In this document: positions 49,761-58,158 of the stretch, in pieces
Numbering within the stretch: the first letter of the stretch is position 1
Layout: each line of letters opens with the position of its first letter
NCBI GenBank assembly: GCA_902597795.1
Contig: CACJZA010000005.1
Span: 1-64,000, forward strand
Length of the DNA stretch: 64,000 nucleotides
Source: an uncultured Alphaproteobacteria bacterium
Lineage (GTDB): Bacteria; Pseudomonadota; Alphaproteobacteria; HIMB59; GCA-002718135
Direction: 5' to 3'
The notes under the pieces: generated by a model
Database searches by the model: none
Told to the model about the DNA's origin: nothing
Seen by the model: only the letters and a program-made list of their open reading frames with translations
Program-made: the position numbers and the translations under genes

Positions 49761-50990
49761 ATGGGAGATTTAGTTAGTAATTACAGATTTGTTGTAAAGC
49801 CAGTTATTAAAGAAACTGGCAGATCTCTGGATTTGGCTAGACCCATGAAAATACATCCTCTTACTTATCAGGAGTTACCACTCAACCCAGAATATACTAA
49901 CTACGCTGATGGAAGATTTACACTTGAAAAATTGTCTCATGCTACAGCAGATGAAATGTATTGGAAAGCTAGACAAGAAATAATCTTACGTCATACGGGT
50001 GAACATCCATACGAAATCTCTGGTCCGGATGCTGAAAATTTACTTCAACAAATATTTCCTAGAGATATTTCAAAAGTAAAAATTGGAAGATGCTCCTATC
50101 AATTTGCATGCTACCATGATGGAGGAATGATTTCAGATGGATTGTTAATAAGATTAGAAAAAAATAAATTTTGGTTTGCTCAAGGTGATGGACATTTATA
50201 TAGTTGGTACAAAGCTCATTCTAAAAATTTAGATGTTGAAATTAAAGATCCAAATGTTTGGGTAAGCCAAATACAAGGACCTAAATCTCTAAGACTGTTA
50301 GAAAAACTAATTGATCAACCATTAAAAAATAATTTTAATTACTTTGATTGGATTGAAACTTCAATTGCATCAGAAAAAGTAATTATAAGTAGAACAGGGT
50401 TTACGAATGAATTAGGTTGGGAAATTTATTTAAGACCACAAAATGATTCAAAAAAAATTGGAGACTTAATATTAAGTAAAGGTGAAGAAATGGGAATGAT
50501 CTTAACAGCCTCACCAGGATTTAGATGCAGAAGAATTGAGGCAGGTCTTTTGTCTGCGGGGAGAGATTTTACCAGGGATAGATCTCCATTTGCTGTTGGA
50601 TTAGGAAAATTTATAGATTTTAATAAAGGAGATTTCATTGGAAGAGAATATTTACTTAATGCCAGTAAAGATTGTTTAACTTGGGGTATGAGAGTAGAAA
50701 ATAGTTTTGCTTTAGTTGATTCTGAAATTTCTATTAATAATAAAAAAGTAGGCATTGTAACTTCAAGTACATGGTCTCCATTTCAAGTTTGTGGTGTTGC
50801 TATAGTTCATATGAACTATGTAGAATTTGGACCAGGCACAATAGTAGATGTCAGCTGTGATGATGGTAGTTTACAAAAAGGTGAAATCTGCACTTTACCA
50901 ATGTATGATGAGAAAGGTGAAATACAAAGAGGTTTAAAAGAAGATATTCCATCCAGTCCAATACCTTGGAAGGGTATTTCAAAAAACTAA
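49761..50990 (+). CDS. GcvT-like (THF-dependent) aminomethyltransferase family protein
   Basis: EILRHTGEHPYEISGPDAENLLQQIFPRDISKVKIGRCSYQFACYHDGGMISDGLLIRLEKNKFWFAQGDG ... RTGFTNELGWEIYL ... RIEAGLLSAGRDF. Confidence 0.88.
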   Translation: MGDLVSNYRFVVKPVIKETGRSLDLARPMKIHPLTYQELPLNPEYTNYADGRFTLEKLSHATADEMYWKARQEIILRHTGEHPYEISGPDAENLLQQIFPRDISKVKIGRCSYQFACYHDGGMISDGLLIRLEKNKFWFAQGDGHLYSWYKAHSKNLDVEIKDPNVWVSQIQGPKSLRLLEKLIDQPLKNNFNYFDWIETSIASEKVIISRTGFTNELGWEIYLRPQNDSKKIGDLILSKGEEMGMILTASPGFRCRRIEAGLLSAGRDFTRDRSPFAVGLGKFIDFNKGDFIGREYLLNASKDCLTWGMRVENSFALVDSEISINNKKVGIVTSSTWSPFQVCGVAIVHMNYVEFGPGTIVDVSCDDGSLQKGEICTLPMYDEKGEIQRGLKEDIPSSPIPWKGISKN

Positions 50991-51038
50991 TATATTTTGT
51001 AATAGAATTATAAATTATATTAGAATACAAATATTAGA

Positions 51039-52202
51039 ATGAATGATCTCATTAAACCTAGCACAAAAATTCACACAATTGATGATGCAATAAGATTATC
51101 TAAAAAAAGATTACCAAAATTAGTCTTTGACTTTATTGATGGAGCATCAGGAGATGACAAACTTGCAGAAATTAATAGTACAGCATTAGATCAAATTAGA
51201 CTTGAGCCTAAGGTTTTTAGAAATGTTGAGAATAGAAATTTAAGTAAAAAAATATTTGATTTTCATTTTGATTATCCATTTGGATTTGCACCAATGGGAA
51301 TGACAAATCTTTCATGGCCAAATGCAGATAAAATGATAGCAAAAGAAAGTGCGTATAATAATATTCCAACATGTGTTTCAATGGCTTCTAGTACTACGCT
51401 AGAAGATATGTTTACTTTTTCAGAAGGTCATTCGTGGATGCAAATATATATTTTTCAAAGTGAAGAATTTATAATGGAATTATTAAAAAGAGCAGAAAGT
51501 ATTGGATACAAGGTTTTGATCCTCACTGTTGATGTTCCAATTCTTTCAAGAAGAGCCAGAGATGATAGAAATGGCTTTGGTTATCCATTTAAAATTGGCC
51601 CAAAACAATTTTTAGATTTTGCACTACATCCTCAATGGAGCTTAACAACTTTATTTAAAGGCGCTCCACAACCAATGAATTATGTTACCTCTAAAAGTGG
51701 TGATCAAATTTTTAGACGAAAAGAAAGTAGAGGAGCAACTGATTGGAATACTCTAAAAAGGGTTCGAGACGCTTGGAAAGGAAAATTAATAATCAAAGGA
51801 GTAATGAATTCTGAAGATGCTTTGAAAATTAAAGAGGCTGGTGCTGATGCAATTCAAGTATCAAATCATGGTGGAAGGCAATTAGATAGTGCTACTGCTT
51901 CTATTAATGCTTTGCCATTAATACGAAAAGCTTTGGGAGACGATTTTCCAATACTTTTTGATAGTGGCATTAGAAGTGGTAGTGATATTTTACGAGCATT
52001 AGCTCTGGGAGCTAACTTTGTTATGTTTGGCAGACCTTTAATGTATGCTATTGGAGCAGATGGTGCAAGAGGTCTTAGAAGAATCATTAATCTAATTAAA
52101 GAAGAGTTAAGTACAAATCTTGGCTTAGTGGGATTAACCGATATAAATGAAGTTGATAAAAAAATTATAGCAGAGAAATTTTTTAAGGATATAAAGTATT
52201 AA
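51039..52202 (+). CDS. FMN-dependent alpha-hydroxy-acid oxidase/dehydrogenase (LldD/GOX/MdlB family)
   Basis: VFDFIDGASGDDKLAEIN, GFAPMGMTNLSWPNAD, LTVDVPILSRRARDDRNGF, SNHGGRQLDSATASINALP. Confidence 0.93.
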   Translation: MNDLIKPSTKIHTIDDAIRLSKKRLPKLVFDFIDGASGDDKLAEINSTALDQIRLEPKVFRNVENRNLSKKIFDFHFDYPFGFAPMGMTNLSWPNADKMIAKESAYNNIPTCVSMASSTTLEDMFTFSEGHSWMQIYIFQSEEFIMELLKRAESIGYKVLILTVDVPILSRRARDDRNGFGYPFKIGPKQFLDFALHPQWSLTTLFKGAPQPMNYVTSKSGDQIFRRKESRGATDWNTLKRVRDAWKGKLIIKGVMNSEDALKIKEAGADAIQVSNHGGRQLDSATASINALPLIRKALGDDFPILFDSGIRSGSDILRALALGANFVMFGRPLMYAIGADGARGLRRIINLIKEELSTNLGLVGLTDINEVDKKIIAEKFFKDIKY

Positions 52203-52203
52203 G

Positions 52204-53946
52204 ATGGGAGATAAAAAGATTAGAGGTGGGGCATTAGTTGCAAGAGCTCTTAAAGACAAAGGTATTGATAATGTTTTTACACTTTCTGGAGGTTTTTGTA
52301 ATCCGGCACTTGAAGGATTTATGGAGTGTCAAATTAATGTAATTAATTGTCCTCATGAACAAATTGCTGGTCATTTAGCTGATGGTCATACTAGAATATC
52401 AAGAAAACCTTCTGTTTGTATTGTTGGACCAGAAGGTTTTGCAAATGCAGTACCCTCAATGATGGAAGCTTGGGGTGAAAGATCCCCTGTTATTTTTATA
52501 ACTGGATCTAGTAGCTTAAAAAGACAAGGATCAGGCGGTTTTAAGGAAATAGATGATGTATCTATTGCTGCACCTTTAACAAAATACAGTGCCAGTATAA
52601 CAGATGGCAATAGAATAAGAGAGTTCGTAGATAAAGCTTATAGAATTGCAACAAATGGCTATCCTGGTGCAGTACATTTAAGTGTACCAGTAGATATAAT
52701 GTTTTCATCATTTGCAGATGATGCAGGTTTAGAAGAAAGACCTTTTACTCATCAAAAAAAACCTTTAGCAAAAGCTTGGCCTGATCCTGAGAGTTTAAAT
52801 GAAATATTTGATCTGGCAATTAGTGCGCAAAAACCTGTTTTTATTGGAGGGCATGGTGTTTGGTGGTCTAGTGCAGAAAAAAAATTAGAACAAGCTGGCT
52901 TTGAATTAAACATTCCAATATTTAATATACCATACCATCAAAAGCTTTTAGGTGAAGAGGCAGATACATACATGGGTCTGGCAGATATTCATCAATACCC
53001 CCCATCAAAGATGGCTCTAAATGAATCAGATTTGGTTCTTATGATTGGTGCACGTCTTGATAATCAAATGAATTTTGGTAATCCTCCACTTTTTCCAAAA
53101 AGCACTAAACTTATTTGTATTAATGGATCGCATGAAGAGATAGAACTAAATAGAGCTGCAGATATTAACTTACTTTGTGATCCTGGAGTTTTTTTGGACA
53201 AACTCATAGAGTTAAAGAAAAACAGTAAATGGAAATTAAACAATCAATGGTTTGATAAGAATAAAAAAGAGAAAAAAATTTGGATTGATAAAACATTAGA
53301 TGAATTAAATAAAGAAACTAAACAGACGAAAAAAAATGGTGGAAAAATTCATCCTCTTCAATTAGCTTTAGATGTTCAAGAAGTATTAAATGAAAATGAT
53401 TGGTTAGTTATTGATGGTGGAAATACACATTTCTGGTCTGAGATCGCAATTAATATTGCTGGATCAAAAGGTAAAAAACTTGGAGGAATATTGCATCCGG
53501 GTACTTTCAGTATGTTAGGTGTTGGAGTTCCTTTTGCAATATCAGCGAAAAATCTTAATCCTAAATCTAATGTTGTTTTAATAAGTGGAGATGGTGCATT
53601 TTTATCTGGTGGATTATCAATTGAAGCTGCATTTCAAGAAAAAAAACCTATTGTTGTAGTTATAGATAACAATGGAGGTCTTGACTGTATCTCTCAACAA
53701 CAAGAAAGGTTATTTGAAAGTGGAAAACACTTTGCAACTGATTTTAGAGATATTCCATTTCATTCAATTTTTGAGGGTTTTGGAGGGCATGGAGAATTAG
53801 TTACTAAAAGAGAAGATTTAGCCCCCGCTTTAAAAAGAGCGTTAGATAGTGGTAAAACTTCATGTGTAAATGTTAAGGCTAAAGGCGTTATAAGTCCAAT
53901 AGTTGCTGCAGTAAGTGATAAAAGAGATAAAGCATCTATAGAGTAG
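52204..53946 (+). CDS. Thiamine-diphosphate-dependent enzyme (acetolactate synthase/benzoylformate decarboxylase superfamily)
   Basis: DNVFTLSGGFCNPALEGFMECQINVINCPHEQIAGHLADGHTRIS; TPP motif ISGDGAFLSGGLSIEAAFQEKKPIVVVIDNN. Confidence 0.9.
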   Translation: MGDKKIRGGALVARALKDKGIDNVFTLSGGFCNPALEGFMECQINVINCPHEQIAGHLADGHTRISRKPSVCIVGPEGFANAVPSMMEAWGERSPVIFITGSSSLKRQGSGGFKEIDDVSIAAPLTKYSASITDGNRIREFVDKAYRIATNGYPGAVHLSVPVDIMFSSFADDAGLEERPFTHQKKPLAKAWPDPESLNEIFDLAISAQKPVFIGGHGVWWSSAEKKLEQAGFELNIPIFNIPYHQKLLGEEADTYMGLADIHQYPPSKMALNESDLVLMIGARLDNQMNFGNPPLFPKSTKLICINGSHEEIELNRAADINLLCDPGVFLDKLIELKKNSKWKLNNQWFDKNKKEKKIWIDKTLDELNKETKQTKKNGGKIHPLQLALDVQEVLNENDWLVIDGGNTHFWSEIAINIAGSKGKKLGGILHPGTFSMLGVGVPFAISAKNLNPKSNVVLISGDGAFLSGGLSIEAAFQEKKPIVVVIDNNGGLDCISQQQERLFESGKHFATDFRDIPFHSIFEGFGGHGELVTKREDLAPALKRALDSGKTSCVNVKAKGVISPIVAAVSDKRDKASIE

Positions 53947-53949
53947 GTT

Positions 53950-54285
53950 ATGGCAATTTTTTCTACACATTTACTAAACTCAATAGATGGTACGCATGCA
54001 AGTGATGTAGAAATTGTTATTTATAAAGTAAATAATAATAACAAAGTTGTATTTTTAGAAGATAAAACAGATAGCTCTGGAAGAATGCTTAAAGAATTTG
54101 AATTAACGAAAGAAGATTGTGAAAGTGATTATGAAATGATAATTAATTCTGGTAAATATTTTAGAAATACTAGTGAAATAATTAATTCAATAAGTGTTAA
54201 ATTTAAAATGAAAGATCCTCTTAAAAAATACCACATACCTCTAATTATTTCTCCAAATGGATACTCAATATGGTGGTCAAAATAA
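53950..54285 (+). CDS. Transthyretin-like / 5-hydroxyisourate hydrolase family protein with degenerate C-terminus
   Basis: FSTHLLNSIDGTHASDVEI ... TDSSGRMLKEF ... YHIPLIISPNGYSIWWSK*; family fold motifs present but terminal YRGS absent. Confidence 0.82.
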   Translation: MAIFSTHLLNSIDGTHASDVEIVIYKVNNNNKVVFLEDKTDSSGRMLKEFELTKEDCESDYEMIINSGKYFRNTSEIINSISVKFKMKDPLKKYHIPLIISPNGYSIWWSK

Positions 54286-54286
54286 A

Positions 54287-55408
54287 ATGAGTAATTCAGG
54301 ATTAAACATGTCTAGACGTATTAGGAGGACTCCCTATACCGAGAAAGTAATTGAGGCTGGTGTAAGTGGTTTTACTGTAGTTAACCATATGCTTCTTCCA
54401 AAATCATATAAAGCAACAGTAGAAGAAGATTATTGGCACTTATCTAAAAATACTCAAATTTGGGATGTTTCATGTCAACGACAGGTTCAAATAATAGGAG
54501 AAGATGCTACAGAATTAATACAACTCATGTCTCCAAGATCAATAAAAGATATGCCTATTGGTAAATGTTACTATTATCCAATGATTGATGAAAATGCAGG
54601 GATGATAAATGATCCCGTACTTTTAAAATTAAGTGAAAATAAATATTGGCTATCAGTTGCAGACTCAGATGTTCTTCTTTGGGCAAAAGGATTGGCTGTA
54701 GGAAGAAATTTTAAAGTTGATATTATAGAGCCAGATATTTACCCCTTAGCAATTCAAGGTCCAAAATCTGAAAAATTAATGTCATCAATATTTGGAGAAA
54801 AAATTAAAAAATTAAAATTCTTTCATTTTTCTTTTTTTGAATTTGAAGGAACAAAACAGATAATTGCAAGATCAGGATATAGCAAACAAGATGGTTTTGA
54901 GATTTATCTTAAAGGTTTTAGTTTAGGAAAAAAACTTTGGGAAACTATTTGGGAAGCAGGAAAAGATTTTAATATTTCACCTGGATGTCCAAATTTAATT
55001 GATAGAATAGAAGGTGGTTTATTATCCTATGGTAATGAATTTACTTTAGAAAATAATCCAATTGAATGTGGATTTGATAATTATTGTAACAATTTATCTC
55101 ATGATTTCATTGGAAAAAATGAGCTAAAAAAAATATTAAAAAATGGAATAGAAAAAAAAATAAAAGGAATTACTTTTGATGGGTCTCCGACTCCCTCGTG
55201 TACAATACCTTTTCCTGTATATTCAAAAAATAGATTTCAAATTGGTAATATCACCTCTGGTATTTATTCACCATTTTTAAAAACGAATATTGGGCTATCA
55301 ATGGTTGATAGAGACTATTGGAATGATGGGCAAGATGTTATCGTATTAACACCAGACAATATTGAGAGAAAAGGTAAAGTGTGCTCGCTACCTTTTAATT
55401 ATTCTTAA
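54287..55408 (+). CDS. DmdA-like (DMSP demethylase / GcvT superfamily) protein
   Basis: MSRRIRRTPYTEKVIEAGVSGFTVVNHMLLPKSYKATVEEDYWHLSKNTQIWDVSCQRQVQI ... VADSDVLLWAKGLA ... PGCPNLIDRIEGGLLSYGNEFT closely resemble DmdA as remembered; start moved from 54257 to the ATG after the upstream stop. Confidence 0.8.
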   Translation: MSNSGLNMSRRIRRTPYTEKVIEAGVSGFTVVNHMLLPKSYKATVEEDYWHLSKNTQIWDVSCQRQVQIIGEDATELIQLMSPRSIKDMPIGKCYYYPMIDENAGMINDPVLLKLSENKYWLSVADSDVLLWAKGLAVGRNFKVDIIEPDIYPLAIQGPKSEKLMSSIFGEKIKKLKFFHFSFFEFEGTKQIIARSGYSKQDGFEIYLKGFSLGKKLWETIWEAGKDFNISPGCPNLIDRIEGGLLSYGNEFTLENNPIECGFDNYCNNLSHDFIGKNELKKILKNGIEKKIKGITFDGSPTPSCTIPFPVYSKNRFQIGNITSGIYSPFLKTNIGLSMVDRDYWNDGQDVIVLTPDNIERKGKVCSLPFNYS

Positions 55409-55409
55409 A

Positions 55410-55856
55410 ATGAGTCATTCAATCGAATTAAAGTGGGAATTAGGAGATCAGAAACTCGAATTTGGAAAATATTTAACTGATCACACAGTAATGCTTAACG
55501 AAAATGTATCTATTGATGCAGGATCATCTCCAGATTATGGGGGAAGCGAAAGTAATATTAATCCAGAGCAAAAACTAGCTGCAGCTGTAAGTAGTTGTTT
55601 TATGATGACGTTTTTAGCTTTAGCTGCAAAAATGAAATGGCCAGTTATTAATTACAAAGATAAAGCAATTTCGTATTTAGGAAAAAATGCAGAGGGAAGA
55701 ATGTTCGTCAACAAAATAGAGTTAAATCCAGCTATAGTATTTGAAGATAATTTTAATATTTCTGATGAAGAAATGAAAAAGATGAAAGAGAGATCACATA
55801 AGTATTGTTTTATTGCTAATTCACTATCTAAAGATGTTGAAATTCAAATTAATTAA
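55410..55856 (+). CDS. OsmC/Ohr family protein
   Basis: NPEQKLAAAVSSCFMMTFLALAAKMKWP ... ERSHKYCFIANSLSKDVEIQI; both family cysteines present. Start placed at MSHSIELKW. Confidence 0.87.
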   Translation: MSHSIELKWELGDQKLEFGKYLTDHTVMLNENVSIDAGSSPDYGGSESNINPEQKLAAAVSSCFMMTFLALAAKMKWPVINYKDKAISYLGKNAEGRMFVNKIELNPAIVFEDNFNISDEEMKKMKERSHKYCFIANSLSKDVEIQIN

Positions 55857-56648
55857 ATGAATTTTAATCTAATATTATCTGAAAAAAATAATAACATTTC
55901 TAATATTATTCTTAATGATCAGAAAAACCAAAATACTTTAAGTGAAAACATGATCAATGAATTAACGTCAGCGCTAGATATTGCTGATAAAGATAATGAA
56001 GTAAAAGTAATTATTTTATCATCAAAAGGTAATATTTTTTGTGCAGGACATAATTTAAAAGATTTAAATTCACAAAGATTGCAAAATGACAGAGGTGAAA
56101 GCTATTTTAAAAAAATATTTCAAATGTGCTCTCAACTTATGCTGAAAATTAATAAAAATAATAAACCAGTTATAGCTATGGTTGATGGTATCGCTACTGC
56201 AGCAGGCTGTCAGTTAATTTCTAGCTGTGATTTAGCTTACTCAAGTAGCAGAGCAAAATATGCAACTCCTGGTGTTAATATTGGATTATTTTGTTCTACA
56301 CCAATGGTTCCATTATCAAGAACTGTAGGTAAAAAACAAGCTATGGAAATGCTTCTCACTGGAGATCTTATAGATGCAAATAAAGCATTAAGGATTGGTT
56401 TAATAAATGATGTCTTTGAAGAAGATAGTTTAAAAGAAAATGTATTTCAAATTGCTAAAAAAATATCATCTAAATCTTCTAATACTATTAAAATTGGTAA
56501 AGAAGCTTTTTACAAACAAAAAGATATGAATTTAGAAGACGCATATACTTTTACTTCAAATGTAATGACGGAAAATATGTTACATGATGATTCCAAAGAA
56601 GGTATTGAAGCTTTTTTAGAAAAAAGAGAACCAAACTGGAAAGAATAA
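55857..56648 (+). CDS. Enoyl-CoA hydratase/isomerase family (ECHDC3-like)
   Basis: IFCAGHNLKDLNSQRLQNDRGESYFKKIFQMCSQLMLKINKNNKPVIAMVDGIATAAGCQLISSCDLAYSS. Confidence 0.9.
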   Translation: MNFNLILSEKNNNISNIILNDQKNQNTLSENMINELTSALDIADKDNEVKVIILSSKGNIFCAGHNLKDLNSQRLQNDRGESYFKKIFQMCSQLMLKINKNNKPVIAMVDGIATAAGCQLISSCDLAYSSSRAKYATPGVNIGLFCSTPMVPLSRTVGKKQAMEMLLTGDLIDANKALRIGLINDVFEEDSLKENVFQIAKKISSKSSNTIKIGKEAFYKQKDMNLEDAYTFTSNVMTENMLHDDSKEGIEAFLEKREPNWKE

Positions 56649-56655
56649 TTACTTC

Positions 56656-58128
56656 TTAAAATGGGTCAGGTTGAGATGGATTGGTAGCTAACCATGTAGA
56701 TTTGGTCTGCATGTAACTTTGCATTCCCTCCCATCCATTTTCACGACCGTATCCTGATTGCTTGAAACCTCCAACTGGAGATTGAGTAGAAGCATTAAAA
56801 TAATTATTTATATAAACAGTTCCAGCCTCTATCTTATCTGATAAACGTATAGCTTTATTAGTATCCTTGGTCCAAATACCTGCTGCAAGTCCATAAATAG
56901 TATCGTTTGCAATTTTAATTACTTCATCTTCATTATCCCAAGATTGTATAGAGGCGACAGGTCCAAATACTTCATTTTGAGCTAAATCATCTTCATTTGG
57001 AACATTATCAAAAATAGTTGGTCCAATATAGTACCCTTCAGATTTTTGTTCTTTTCTTCCATCAATTAATAATTTTAAACCTCTATTTTCAGCCGCTTCT
57101 ATCTTAGATAAAATAAAATCATATTGCTCTTTATTAGCTATAGGTCCTATTTGTGTTGCTGTATCATTTGGGTGACCAACTTTAGCTTTTTTAACAACTT
57201 CTAATAAATTTTGAGTAAATTTATCTTTTATATCTTTATGCACTAATATTCTTGATCCTGAAATACAGCTATGACCTGAAACTGGAAAGATCCCTGAAAC
57301 AACTCCATTAACTGATAAAGTTAAATCAGCATCTTTAAATATAATTTGTGGTGATTTTCCTCCTAGCTCCATAATAATAGGTTTAACATTTTTGGATGCA
57401 CTTAAACTAGCTGCACTCCCCCCTTTTGTTCCACCTGTAAAACTTATCATTCTAACATCTTGGTGTTCAATAAGAGGTGCACCAGTGGTAGGGCCAAAAC
57501 CAGTAACAACATTAATTAAACCTTCTGGAAGATCAGCTTCTTCTAAAATTTTCATTAACTCTAATGTAGAGCATGACGCTCTTTCTGAAGGCTTGATTAC
57601 AACTGTATTGCCTGCTGCTATTGCTGGTGCTAATTTCCAGATTAATGTTCCAATTGGTGAATTCCAAGGAAGAATAAGTGCAACAACTCCAAATGGTTCC
57701 CATTTTAAATAATTATGCATATTTGGAACCTCTGAAGGTATCAGCCTACCTTCATACTTGTCACACATACCTGCATAATAATAAAAACTCTCAGTCTGCC
57801 AGCCAGTTAAAGAGGGAGTGATATTTTTTGGAAGTTTGCCGTTGTCTTTAGTTTCTACTTTTCCAATACGTTCTGCGTTTTTAGCAATAATATCTCCAAT
57901 TCTAGTTAATGTTCTTCCTCTTTCTGCCGGATGCATTTTACCATAAGGACCATCATAATAAGCACGTTTAGCAGATGATACTGCAAGATTAATATCTTTT
58001 TCATTACAGTCAGGGACCTTTGCCCATACTTTACCTATAGATGGATCCTCACTTTCAAAATATTTTTCAGAAGAAGGGTCATGCCATTTATTTCCTGCAT
58101 AAAATTTGTAGGTTTGAATTTCAGACAT
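56656..58128 (-). CDS. Aldehyde dehydrogenase family protein
   Basis: PWNSPIGTLIWKLAPAIAAGNTVVIKPSE, ELGGKSPQIIF, GHSCISGSRILV catalytic Cys, NEVFGPVASIQSW. Confidence 0.95.
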   Translation of the reverse strand: MSEIQTYKFYAGNKWHDPSSEKYFESEDPSIGKVWAKVPDCNEKDINLAVSSAKRAYYDGPYGKMHPAERGRTLTRIGDIIAKNAERIGKVETKDNGKLPKNITPSLTGWQTESFYYYAGMCDKYEGRLIPSEVPNMHNYLKWEPFGVVALILPWNSPIGTLIWKLAPAIAAGNTVVIKPSERASCSTLELMKILEEADLPEGLINVVTGFGPTTGAPLIEHQDVRMISFTGGTKGGSAASLSASKNVKPIIMELGGKSPQIIFKDADLTLSVNGVVSGIFPVSGHSCISGSRILVHKDIKDKFTQNLLEVVKKAKVGHPNDTATQIGPIANKEQYDFILSKIEAAENRGLKLLIDGRKEQKSEGYYIGPTIFDNVPNEDDLAQNEVFGPVASIQSWDNEDEVIKIANDTIYGLAAGIWTKDTNKAIRLSDKIEAGTVYINNYFNASTQSPVGGFKQSGYGRENGWEGMQSYMQTKSTWLATNPSQPDPF

Positions 58129-58158
58129 AATTTATTTAAACTTAAATATTTTCATTGG

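Noticed and set aside
50426-50755. 109-aa antisense ORF in the GcvT-like gene
   Set aside because: No homology signal; contained in a conserved CDS.
57392-57712. 106-aa ORF opposite the aldehyde dehydrogenase
   Set aside because: Antisense to the ALDH catalytic core; artefact of strand complementarity.
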